Below are positions 7,980-15,477 of a DNA stretch of 16,289 bases, piece by piece (position 1 is the stretch's first letter; every line of letters begins with the position of its first letter). The position numbers and the translations under genes were made by a program. Origin of the DNA: Synergistaceae bacterium (GTDB lineage Bacteria; Synergistota; Synergistia; Synergistales; Synergistaceae); contig JAISLO010000195.1 of assembly GCA_031290815.1 (NCBI GenBank), positions 1 through 16,289 on the forward strand, given 5' to 3'. The notes under the pieces were generated by a model. That model was not told the origin of the DNA. It saw nothing but the letters and a program-made list of their open reading frames with translations, and did no database searches.

Positions 7980-8402
7980 TCATCCCGCCGCGGAAGCGAT
8001 CAAGGCGTTTACTCGCTCCAGGAGCTCTCTGCGCGACTCCTCGCCGGCCCGATCGACGTCCTCGGCGAGTTTCGCGTCCCGGTACCCCTGCTCGACGCTC
8101 ATACCTCTGAGCGCGCGGACGATATCGGCAAAGCGGACATCCTGCGGGCAGTGAGCTACGCAGGAGTGACATTGATAACATCTCCATATTTCGCCGCCTC
8201 CGAGCACGTCGTCCTTCATCCCGGCCAGGATACGGCGCATGACGAGGCGAGGGTTGTAATTGTCCGCTATCTCGCTGATCGGGCAGCACGCGGTGCACGA
8301 GCCGCACAAAAAACAGTTGAGTACGTTTTCGCCGCCCGGTCTTGACGCGACTTCGTCTTTAAAATTTGAAACCAGTTTTTTCACCCCGTTCGCCTCTGCC
8401 AT
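7980..8402 (-). CDS. hdrC: HdrC-like 2x[4Fe-4S] subunit
   Basis: This 140-residue soluble protein has two HdrC-type cluster motifs: C30-x2-C33-x2-C36-x3-C40P (CFLCGSCTACCP) and C75-x2-C78-x2-C81-x3-C85P (CYQCHSCVAHCP), followed by DVRFADIVRALRG, typical of HdrC. No membrane segments are present, which excludes a DsrM/QmoC-like membrane type. HdrC carries electrons between HdrA and its partner, normally HdrB. HdrB is missing here, and the gene lies between metF (14 nt upstream) and hdrA (22 nt downstream), so MetF/MetV is the likely partner. An upstream in-frame GTG 8420 overlaps the metF stop, but GGAGG lies 7 nt before ATG 8402 and fixes the start there. Confidence 0.9.
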   Translation of the reverse strand: MAEANGVKKLVSNFKDEVASRPGGENVLNCFLCGSCTACCPISEIADNYNPRLVMRRILAGMKDDVLGGGEIWRCYQCHSCVAHCPQDVRFADIVRALRGMSVEQGYRDAKLAEDVDRAGEESRRELLERVNALIASAAG

Positions 8403-8416
8403 GATCGTTCCTCCCG

Positions 8417-9352
8417 TCACGTCTGCCTGTCAAAAGAGGGGCGGGGCAGAAAGCCAGCCCTCTCCGCTATTGCTGGGATGACGCTCTCCCATCCGATAGC
8501 CATGACGTGAACTCCGGCGACGCCCTCTATGCCGCGCAGCTCTCCGATCAATTCGAGCGCGATAGATACGCCCTCGTCCTCTTTGTTTTCGGCGTCCCTC
8601 ATCCGCTGGATAAGACGCTCGGGGATATCCATGCCTGGCACGAGCGCCGTCATTTCTATCGACTTGGCCGAGCGGTTCACCACGATGCCCGCCAGAAAGA
8701 AGGCTTTTTCGTGCAGGCCGCGCATGCGCGCCTTCTCCATCCACGCCTTGAACTTATCGATATCGTATATCCCTTGCGTCTGCACAAACCGCGCTCCCGC
8801 GCGAATCTTTTTCTCCAGCCTTATCAACTGCAGCTCCTCTGGGTCCGCAAAGGGGTTGGCTGACGCGCCCAGAAAAAAGCTCACCGGTTCTTTCATCTTC
8901 TGGCCGCCCATGAAGACGCCCTTCTCAATCATGTCGTTCAAACCCTTGACGAGCTGTATGCTGTCTATGTCATACACGTTTTTACTGCCTGGGTGGTTGC
9001 CGAAGCTCTGATGATCGCCGCTGAGCGCCAGGACGTTGCGCAGTCCAAGCGCGTATGCCCCAAGCAGGTCGCTCTGTATGGCGATTCGGTTGCGGTCCCG
9101 GCACGTCATCTGTACGACGGCCTCCACGCCTTCGCTCTGAGCGATATAGCCGGCCGCTATGCTGCTCATGCGCACGATGGCTGTCTGATTGTCAGTTATG
9201 TTCGCCGCGTCCACGAAGCCGCGAAGTTTCCGCGCTTTGCCACGCACATGGTCGGCGCTGCCGTTCATTGGAGGCCCGATCTCCGCCGAAAACGAGAAAA
9301 AACCGGCCTCCAGAACCCTTTGTAAATTTGTGCTCTCGCCGGCGCTACTCAT
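8417..9352 (-). CDS. metF: 5,10-methylenetetrahydrofolate reductase
   Basis: This 311-residue single-domain MetF interconverts methylene-THF and methyl-THF with a bound flavin. Recognisable elements are the early FSAEIGPP strand with Glu24 (the catalytic glutamate position), NITDNQ (51-56, folate/flavin-binding aspartate), QMTCRDRNR (81-89), LALSGDHQ (108-115), YDIDS (127-131) and ARFVQTQ (187-193). The length fits a bacterial MetF without the eukaryotic regulatory domain. It overlaps metV by 8 nt, as in acetogens where MetF and MetV form one enzyme, and hdrC follows directly, as in the Moorella MetFV-Hdr-MvhD cluster. MetF enzymes of this kind cannot use NADH alone and take electrons from partner iron-sulfur proteins. 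The start ATG 9352 has GAGG at 8 nt. Confidence 0.95.
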   Translation of the reverse strand: MSSAGESTNLQRVLEAGFFSFSAEIGPPMNGSADHVRGKARKLRGFVDAANITDNQTAIVRMSSIAAGYIAQSEGVEAVVQMTCRDRNRIAIQSDLLGAYALGLRNVLALSGDHQSFGNHPGSKNVYDIDSIQLVKGLNDMIEKGVFMGGQKMKEPVSFFLGASANPFADPEELQLIRLEKKIRAGARFVQTQGIYDIDKFKAWMEKARMRGLHEKAFFLAGIVVNRSAKSIEMTALVPGMDIPERLIQRMRDAENKEDEGVSIALELIGELRGIEGVAGVHVMAIGWESVIPAIAERAGFLPRPSFDRQT

Positions 9353-10043
9353 CGCCGGCGCCTCTATCCGCTGTCACGTCGTCCCTCTTATGGCTTCGTG
9401 GCCCGCCGTCTCGGCTAGCGCTCCAGTCCCGCGCCTCGTTTATCTCATACAGCCGATGGAGCTGTCCGATTCTCTTTAGCCTGTCATATATCATCTGCCA
9501 CGCGCAATCTATATCTGGATCGATCTCGCAGCGCCCTTTGCTGCTTCCGCCGCACGGCCCGTTGAAATGGCTCTTGCCGCAGCGGGCAACGGGACAGACT
9601 CCGCCTGTCTTTTCCAGGATACAGTTGCCGCAGCCTTGACACATCTCAGTCCAGTAGCCCAGATCCCGATTCACGCCCAAAAACGTCGTGTTGAGAGCGG
9701 GGATCACGGCCTTGTCTGGGTATCTTTCCGCCATGAATTGGACGCCGGCCCCGCACCCCAGACTCAGGACGCAGGATGCTCCAGCGACTCCATCCTCCCC
9801 GAACTCGGGAGAGTCGAAAAATTCCATGTCGCACTGGCGGACCGGGTTTGCGGTCCGCACGTTCACGTTACGCCCCTCCTCCATTGCCGCCAGCTTTATG
9901 ATGGACGCCATCCCAGCCGCCTCTTTTTCGCCTCCCGCCATGCATACCGTGACGCAGGAACCGCAGCTCACCACCGCGATGTCGTCATAATCCCTGACGC
10001 TGCGAAGTATCTCGTCTATCGCTTTTTGTTCCGCTACTATCAT
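9345..10043 (-). CDS. metV: MetV, zinc/iron-sulfur partner of methylenetetrahydrofolate reductase
   Basis: This 232-residue cysteine-rich protein matches the MTHFR C-terminal-domain family (MetV). Visible motifs are VVSCGSCVTVCMAGGEKE (C27, C30, C34), VLSLGCGAGVQ (C97), ALNTTFLG (116-123), and the long cluster-binding tail EMCQGCGNCILEKTGGVCPVARC (C135, C138, C141, C150, C155) followed by NGPCGG (C164) and C172, C180. In acetogens MetV binds MetF and passes electrons to it. The frame is open up to 10646 on the same strand, but ATG 10043 has GGAGA at 7 nt and begins the conserved sequence; the longer part lies inside the preceding gene. The last 25 residues are polar and look unstructured. Confidence 0.92.
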   Translation of the reverse strand: MIVAEQKAIDEILRSVRDYDDIAVVSCGSCVTVCMAGGEKEAAGMASIIKLAAMEEGRNVNVRTANPVRQCDMEFFDSPEFGEDGVAGASCVLSLGCGAGVQFMAERYPDKAVIPALNTTFLGVNRDLGYWTEMCQGCGNCILEKTGGVCPVARCGKSHFNGPCGGSSKGRCEIDPDIDCAWQMIYDRLKRIGQLHRLYEINEARDWSASRDGGPRSHKRDDVTADRGAGDE

Positions 10044-10066
10044 TCTTTCATCTCCATTGGCGTGAC

Positions 10067-11479
10067 CTAGGGCTCTTGTATCGAATCCGCAAAATCGGCC
10101 AGCGCGTCGGCAAACATTCCGGGCATCGCGTGACTTACCTCGACGCAGGCCACACGCGAGCCTGATAGTTCGGCTCGCTCCAGCAGGGCTGAGAGCCTCC
10201 CCGCCTGAAGGCAGGCGCGTCTGCCGCCGTCTAGGTGTCTGCACGAGCCCTCTATGCACACGGCCGCCATGACGCGGCTGTACGAACACAGCGTCTCGCC
10301 CATCTCCTCCATGGATATTCCGCCTCCGCACGGCACGACGCGAACATCTATGCCGGAGGCCCTCTCGCCGAGCATGGTCAGGGCTTCGTCTATGGCGGCA
10401 GCCGCGCTGTTCTCGCAGCAGAAAACCAGTGTCCCCCGTCCATTGGCCGGAGATCCCGAATCTGGCCTCTCTCCGCTTTTTTTCTCTTTTTTGCCGCCCA
10501 ATGTTATCGCGCCGCCTGGGCAGAGGCTTTCGCATATTCCGCAGCCCTCGCAGGCTTCTGCCAGATTGCGCATGATCCGCTCGTCTGAGTCCGGCCGCAT
10601 GGCCGCGTGAGGGCATGACCTGAAACAAGTGCAGCACAATACGCACTTGTCGCCGTCGACGACCGCGACGTCTCTGCCGTTCTCGCTCCGGCGCGCCCGT
10701 ACCTGTCCGGCTATGTACATGAGCGCTGATTTCAGGTCGTCGGCCGCGACGTCCCGGCTTATGTGATACACTCCCCTGCGGCTCGTCCTAACCGGAGCCA
10801 GAAAGTGGCGGTCCTCCAGCAGATATCCATTCGAGTCCGGCCGCAGATTCAATTTTTTCGCCGCGAGCCGGAATGAGTCGCCAACGTCGCGCGTCCCGTC
10901 CGCGAAGATTTCCGTCGCAGAAATATCGAATGTCATCGCCCCATCGCACGCTTTAATGACGAACCTGCCGTCCCGAAAGACTATATCCAGCGATTCGTAC
11001 TTGATAAACTCGACTCCCTCGTTCCGGGCCTCTTTATACAGATTCTCCGCCCCATATCCCGAGGTGCGCACAAAGCGCGAGAGGCAGTATACCCTGCGCT
11101 TGGAGCGCGCTAGCCGAATGGAGTCCTCGAGCGCGCGTAAAGTCGCCGACATCTGGGATTCGCAGAAATAATCCATCAAAAACACGACGGAGACATCGCG
11201 CTCGCGTCTTGTCGTCAAATTTGTCTTGTCCGTCTCATACAGGCTCAGGACGCGCCCGCCTCCGACTGGCAAAGGCAGCCTTGCGGGGAGTTCCGTGAGG
11301 ATCACAAAATCCACGCGCGTCTTTTCGCCCGCCAATTCAAGGGAAAAATCTCCGGCCTCGCCCTCGAAATAGCGCAAATTATCAACATCCTCGGCCAGTA
11401 GAACCTCGAAGCCGTTATCGGCCAGGAAGGCGCTTACTTTTTTGTTTATCTCGTTCTTTCCGGCGATCAGAGCTTTCAC
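10067..11479 (-). CDS. Degenerate HdrA half fused to 2x[4Fe-4S] ferredoxin and MvhD-like domain
   Basis: 470 residues in three parts. Residues 1-265 resemble half of an HdrA/Qmo-type flavoprotein (FLMDYFCESQ, RVYCLSRFVRTSGYGAENLYKEARNEGVEF-type segment, a C-terminal RRGVYHISRDVAADDLKSA strand), but the N-terminal GxGxxG is replaced by AGKNEINKK, so canonical FAD binding is probably lost. Residues 277-323 are a ferredoxin with C279-C282-C285-C289P and C310-C313-C316-C320P. After a charged linker (329-348), residues 350-465 look like a diverged MvhD (C354-C355, VPCGGG with C384, and VCIEGSCRHLDG with C408 and C413). It starts with GTG, overlapping the preceding stop as GTGA, with AAGGGG at 9 nt. 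It probably forms a complex with the HdrA-like protein encoded upstream. No established name. Confidence 0.8.
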   Translation of the reverse strand: MKALIAGKNEINKKVSAFLADNGFEVLLAEDVDNLRYFEGEAGDFSLELAGEKTRVDFVILTELPARLPLPVGGGRVLSLYETDKTNLTTRRERDVSVVFLMDYFCESQMSATLRALEDSIRLARSKRRVYCLSRFVRTSGYGAENLYKEARNEGVEFIKYESLDIVFRDGRFVIKACDGAMTFDISATEIFADGTRDVGDSFRLAAKKLNLRPDSNGYLLEDRHFLAPVRTSRRGVYHISRDVAADDLKSALMYIAGQVRARRSENGRDVAVVDGDKCVLCCTCFRSCPHAAMRPDSDERIMRNLAEACEGCGICESLCPGGAITLGGKKEKKSGERPDSGSPANGRGTLVFCCENSAAAAIDEALTMLGERASGIDVRVVPCGGGISMEEMGETLCSYSRVMAAVCIEGSCRHLDGGRRACLQAGRLSALLERAELSGSRVACVEVSHAMPGMFADALADFADSIQEP

Positions 11480-12492
11480 GCAGTCAAACCCCTTGGCTCA
11501 GCCCATCTCGTCAATATGGCGTCAGCCGCCGTCTCCGCGTCGGCGCAAGTTTCTTCTATGGTGAGCGGACGCCGTGCGCATCCGGCGGCGTATACGCCGT
11601 TTTCACAACCTTCCGTTTTATGTAAAAAGCCAAATTCGTCCTGCTCCAATCCATACGCTGCGCTCATCCATGAGTTGTCCCATGATGGACGAATACCTTC
11701 GCTCAAAATCACCATGTCAAAATTTTCCCTGGTCATGCCTTTCGCCAAGTCGTCGTATTCGACCGCGACGGGACGCTCGCCAGTGATTCGCACAGGCCTG
11801 CATTTCACGAAGCGGACCCCTATTTTGGTCAGTTCTTCGAAAATGTCGGAATTCGCGGCGGACTGAAGCTCCATATAAAAAAAAGTAATCTCGCATGCGG
11901 GGTAGTGTTGTTTGATCACGCGCGCCGCCCTGGTGGAATATGCGCAGCATACCCGTGAACAATAAAATGACCTTTCTTTCGCGTCACGCGAACCAAAACA
12001 TTGGATAAAGGCAACGCTGCCGGGACGCTCTGGGAATATGCCTTTTTTGCTTCGGCCGCGAATGAGGGCTTCCATCTCCGACCCTAACAAAACGCCTTTA
12101 GTCTTTTCTATGTGAAGGTGAGCGCTTTTTCCGGCGTTCGATGCATCGAACCCGGCGCTCACAATGACCGAGGAGATATCGCCGATGCGGCGCAGTCCGC
12201 CCGAAGTTCTGACGACGGCTGTATATTCTCCAGCCTCCCCCAGCAGGTCGACTACCTCCGCCGACGTGATTACCTCCACCAATCGGTTTTTCCGAATGTT
12301 GTTCCACAGCCCGCAGGCGAGGCAGAGCCCGCAGTTGTTGCATTTGTCGGTGGCCTTGCAGCCGTATCCGCGAACCTTCCCTCCAATATCGGGAGTTTTC
12401 TCGACCATCACGACGCGCGTACCCGCTTCGCTCAGCCGCGCGGCCGCGACGCAACCGGCAAGCCCGGCGCCTATTACCAGCACGCTGCTCAT
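11476..12492 (-). CDS. Short HdrA-like FAD/[4Fe-4S] protein
   Basis: This 338-residue protein is about the size of a single HdrA flavin fold (QmoA-like length). It has an intact dinucleotide motif GAGLAGCVAA (8-17), an iron-sulfur loop CNNCGLCLACG (C51, C54, C57, C60), the HdrA cluster C165-x12-C178-x3-C182-C183 within FIQCFGSRD and FYCSRVCC, and a C-terminal FAD-contact region GVYAAGCARRP (309-319). It lacks the N-terminal HdrA domain and the C-terminal ferredoxin; the latter is supplied by the next gene, which overlaps by 4 nt. The two together look like an HdrA-MvhD unit split over two genes. GGAGG lies 7 nt before ATG 12492. Its electron partners are inferred only from position next to folD and metVF. 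Confidence 0.87.
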   Translation of the reverse strand: MSSVLVIGAGLAGCVAAARLSEAGTRVVMVEKTPDIGGKVRGYGCKATDKCNNCGLCLACGLWNNIRKNRLVEVITSAEVVDLLGEAGEYTAVVRTSGGLRRIGDISSVIVSAGFDASNAGKSAHLHIEKTKGVLLGSEMEALIRGRSKKGIFPERPGSVAFIQCFGSRDAKERSFYCSRVCCAYSTRAARVIKQHYPACEITFFYMELQSAANSDIFEELTKIGVRFVKCRPVRITGERPVAVEYDDLAKGMTRENFDMVILSEGIRPSWDNSWMSAAYGLEQDEFGFLHKTEGCENGVYAAGCARRPLTIEETCADAETAADAILTRWAEPRGLTA

Positions 12493-12591
12493 TGAAGGTC
12501 CTCCTCAGCGCGCGGTCTTGGTTTTTTGAAGGATCCAGTCATAGATTCAGACACAAAATCATTCCCCTGCTCATGGTATAACCAGCTTATA
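12493..12591 (-). other. 99-nt spacer between folD and the short hdrA-like gene
   Basis: This is the longest gap inside the cluster. It holds the GGAGG ribosome site of the next gene, an imperfect small palindrome (TGGTTATACCA on the minus strand) and an 11-codon ATG frame without a ribosome site. I found no convincing -35/-10 pair and no stem followed by a T-run. An internal promoter here is possible but not visible. Confidence 0.4.
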
Positions 12592-13449
12592 TCATTCCCC
12601 ACGCTCGGAATGGATCAGGCCGGCCAATTGGATCGTATTGCTCATTAGCATAGCTATGGTCATCGGTCCGACTCCGCCGGGCACAGGAGTTATCCAGGAG
12701 GCCTTGCGGGACGCCGTCTCGAACTCCACGTCCCCGGCCAATTTGCCGTTCACCCTGTTGATGCCCACGTCTATTACTATAGCGCGGGATTTTATCATGC
12801 CGCCAGTCACAAAATTCGGCTTTCCTATCGCGGCGACAAGTATATCCGCGCGCCTGGAAACCTCTGGAAGGTTCTTTGTCCGGCTGTGGCATATCGTCAC
12901 GGAGCAATGTCTCGACAGAAGCATTGCGGATATGGGCTTGCCGACGATATTGCTCCGTCCTATTACGACTGCCTCCATTCCGCTCATGTCAACTCCTGTC
13001 GAATCGAGCAGAGCCATGATCCCCTTTGGCGTGCAGGGCTCCACCGTTTCATCGCCCATCCAGAGTTTGCCCACGTTCGCGGGGTGAAACCCATCCGCGT
13101 CCTTTTCTGGAAGAACAGCGGCTATGACTTTCTCAGCGTCTATTGATCCAGGCAACGGGAGCTGAACTAGAATACCGTCGATCTCCGCGGACTTGTTCAG
13201 TTTGTCTATGAGCCTCAGCAGCTCGTCCTGCGTTGCAGATTCGGGCAGTTTGTGCACATATGAGCGTATGCCGATCTCCCGGCTCGCTCGCTCCTTCTGC
13301 CGGACATAAACCGCCGACGCCGGGTCGTCCCCCACATGGACAACGGCCAGCCCCGGAATCTCACCGGCCGGCAGGTTGGAAACAAGGTTTTTCAGCCTCT
13401 CCGTTACGCCAGCGGCGATCTTTTTGCCGTCTATTATCAGGGCCGACAC
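12592..13449 (-). CDS. folD: Bifunctional methylene-THF dehydrogenase / methenyl-THF cyclohydrolase
   Basis: This 285-residue FolD oxidises methylene-THF to methenyl-THF with NAD(P)+ and hydrolyses it to 10-formyl-THF. The catalytic set is intact: Y48-xxx-K52 in YVRQKERA, Q96 in DGILVQLPLP, and D119 in EKDADGFHP. Also present are the nucleotide-binding GRSNIVGKP (164-172) and the C-terminal signature PVPGGVGPMT. Length is normal. It starts with GTG, sharing one base with the TAG stop of the preceding gene (TAGTG), and a GGCGGGG stretch lies just upstream. It lies between the methyl-entry genes and metVF, so it probably serves dedicated methyl-THF oxidation or synthesis rather than general folate supply. 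NAD+ versus NADP+ use cannot be told. Confidence 0.97.
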   Translation of the reverse strand: MSALIIDGKKIAAGVTERLKNLVSNLPAGEIPGLAVVHVGDDPASAVYVRQKERASREIGIRSYVHKLPESATQDELLRLIDKLNKSAEIDGILVQLPLPGSIDAEKVIAAVLPEKDADGFHPANVGKLWMGDETVEPCTPKGIMALLDSTGVDMSGMEAVVIGRSNIVGKPISAMLLSRHCSVTICHSRTKNLPEVSRRADILVAAIGKPNFVTGGMIKSRAIVIDVGINRVNGKLAGDVEFETASRKASWITPVPGGVGPMTIAMLMSNTIQLAGLIHSERGE

Positions 13450-15449
13450 TATGCCCCGCCATCCTCCACGTTGAACATAATCCTAGTCCACAGATGTATC
13501 GATCTGGCCCCTCCGCTTATTATAGCGACCTCATCCTTTCTGGTCCATTCTATTTCGGGCGCGGTTCCCCCTGCCTCTGCAGCCATGGATTTGAGCCATG
13601 GTATCATAAAATTGACGCTGTCGGACGCCGCTTTTTCGAGATCGTCGAAGTCTTTTATTCCATTTGGAAGATGCACGCGAAATCCTCCAGTCTTCACGAG
13701 GGGAGTTATGAGAAGCACATGCCGCATGAAAAAAGTTCCGACAGCCGCCCCAACCGCGCCGCCAACAGGCGCGTCCTCCGGCAAGGCCGCTTTCTCGCTC
13801 AGCATGGACGCGGCGCGCTCCATAAAAGCCCAAGCCGGAGCGCCAACTCCAATCATATTTCCGTTTAAATGCAGGGTTATCCCCGGACCGGTTTCGAGCT
13901 CTCTGGATCGAAGGCCAATTTTAAGATGGCTGTCGTACTCGCTGTTTTTGGAGATGAGCCCATCGTCACACAACGCCTTTCGAAAGACCTCCCACGCAAT
14001 ATTTCGGGACACGGCCTCGCATACATCGAGGCAAAACGCTTCCGCCTCGGCCGCGTTGGCGTGGCTTGACGCGAGAATTCCGGCGCCTATTGATGAAGCT
14101 TGATTATCCCATTTATCAAGCCTGCGCAAAACAGTCAGCGCGTCGGTCGGGGTGAACGCGGCTATTACGGCAGCCCCTCTTTCGTCCATCTTATCGATGA
14201 TCTGTCCAATCGAATGGACAACGCCTATTTTTTCTCCATGGGCCAGATATTCAAGAGTGGCGGGGCCCTTTGCCAGTTTTTTCATGATCCTTTCCTCCGC
14301 TGGCATGCCGGAACACTTACCCTTGCCTGGGAAGACTATCACCGGCTCTCTGCCCGACGGCGACGTTTCGATCTCCCGGAGCATATTTACGACAGAGGGT
14401 TCTTCACTGGCGGCAACCGCAAGAGGGATGACCCGTCTGGGTCCTATTTTCAGGCTTCCATCCTTCGTCCTCACGATTCGGCTGTCTCCTCCGAGTCCAA
14501 AGGTCCTGATATCTATGGTCTTGACCAGGATCTCGTGACCTCCGATGCTGGCTCCCTCGTTTTTCAACACTGGATTGCCATGCTTGTCCAAGCATATGAT
14601 ATCCGTTGTGGTCCCGCCTATGTCGACGATCCAGGAGGGGCGTTCCGATTTTTTCACGCCCGCGAGGAATCGCGCGCCCATGGCGCTCGCAGCCGGTCCG
14701 GAAACCACGGTTTCGACCGGATGGCTTTCGGCCCATTCGGCGCTTACCAGCGAACCGTCTCCTTTCACCACGGACAAGGACGCGTTTATCCCAAGGCCGT
14801 GCATCACATTTTTCACGGCCTCCAGCAGCTTTATGATTATAGGTATCAATCCGGCGTTGATCGCGGCCGTAGCGGCTCGTTTAAACGCGTCGAGCTCGGA
14901 CGCGAGTTCATGCCCGCACGTGATGGAAATATTCGGGTGCCGCAGCTTCAGCAACTCTTTGGCGCGTATTTCGTGGGTCGGATTGCGGACAGAAAAATAA
15001 CCGGAGATCGCTATCCCTTCCACGTTCTTCTCAAGAAGAGCGTCAGAGCTTTCGATGACCTTAGCCTCGTCGAGAGGCTCCTTCTCATTGCCCTTTTCGT
15101 CGTGCCCGCCAGGCACGGATTCTACTTCGGCGGGGCCGAACAAATTTCTGTCGACGGCCTTCTTTATATCCTCTTCATCATACCCTATCAGAATCAAGCC
15201 CGACGGAACGGTCTTATTTTCCACAGTGGCGTTAGTCGCCAAAGTCGACGCGAGATGCACATCGCCAATCCGCCAAGCGTCGACTTCTCTCAAAATCAGG
15301 TCTATGCCCTCTCCGATAGTCGCGGCAAGATCGTCATGCCTCGTCGGAACCTTAACGCGCGCCTCCACAATTTTTCCGTTCGCGAGAAAGGCGAGGTCGG
15401 TGAACGTCCCTCCGGCGTCTATTCCGAGAATGCCTCTCGTGCCGTCCAA
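13449..15449 (-). CDS. Orphan HyuA-like (hydantoinase/oxoprolinase family) ASKHA ATPase
   Basis: 666 residues, similar in length to HyuA/AcxA-type subunits. It has the hydantoinase A N-terminal motif GIDAGGTFTD (9-18), ATNATVENK (71-79), and in the second domain VVSGPAASAMGA (248-259) and the phosphate-binding WIVDIGGTTTDIICL (273-287), followed by TFGLGGDS (316-323). Such proteins use ATP to open or carboxylate cyclic amides or ketones, normally with a HyuB partner, which is absent here. The neighbour upstream is a corrinoid protein, so an alternative job is ATP-driven reactivation of the corrinoid, a task done by other ASKHA-fold proteins (RamA type). That is inference: no RamA-like ferredoxin cysteines are visible. 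It starts with TTG, supported by GGGAGG at 8 nt; the GIDAGGT motif begins 9 residues later, as usual. Confidence 0.85.
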   Translation of the reverse strand: MDGTRGILGIDAGGTFTDLAFLANGKIVEARVKVPTRHDDLAATIGEGIDLILREVDAWRIGDVHLASTLATNATVENKTVPSGLILIGYDEEDIKKAVDRNLFGPAEVESVPGGHDEKGNEKEPLDEAKVIESSDALLEKNVEGIAISGYFSVRNPTHEIRAKELLKLRHPNISITCGHELASELDAFKRAATAAINAGLIPIIIKLLEAVKNVMHGLGINASLSVVKGDGSLVSAEWAESHPVETVVSGPAASAMGARFLAGVKKSERPSWIVDIGGTTTDIICLDKHGNPVLKNEGASIGGHEILVKTIDIRTFGLGGDSRIVRTKDGSLKIGPRRVIPLAVAASEEPSVVNMLREIETSPSGREPVIVFPGKGKCSGMPAEERIMKKLAKGPATLEYLAHGEKIGVVHSIGQIIDKMDERGAAVIAAFTPTDALTVLRRLDKWDNQASSIGAGILASSHANAAEAEAFCLDVCEAVSRNIAWEVFRKALCDDGLISKNSEYDSHLKIGLRSRELETGPGITLHLNGNMIGVGAPAWAFMERAASMLSEKAALPEDAPVGGAVGAAVGTFFMRHVLLITPLVKTGGFRVHLPNGIKDFDDLEKAASDSVNFMIPWLKSMAAEAGGTAPEIEWTRKDEVAIISGGARSIHLWTRIMFNVEDGGA

Positions 15450-15457
15450 TCCTTTAT

Positions 15458-15463
15458 CCTCCC
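15458..15463 (-). promoter_or_regulatory. Ribosome binding site supporting the TTG start of the HyuA-like gene
   Basis: The minus strand reads GGGAGG here, 8 nt before TTG 15449. No ATG or GTG in frame lies between the site and the conserved N-terminal motif, so the rare TTG start is well supported. Confidence 0.7.
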
Positions 15464-15477
15464 GCTAATATCGCTAT

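Noticed and set aside
10044..10646. N-terminal extension of the metV frame
   Set aside because: It overlaps the ferredoxin/MvhD-like part of the preceding gene in another frame and resembles no MetV sequence. ATG 10043 has a proper ribosome site.
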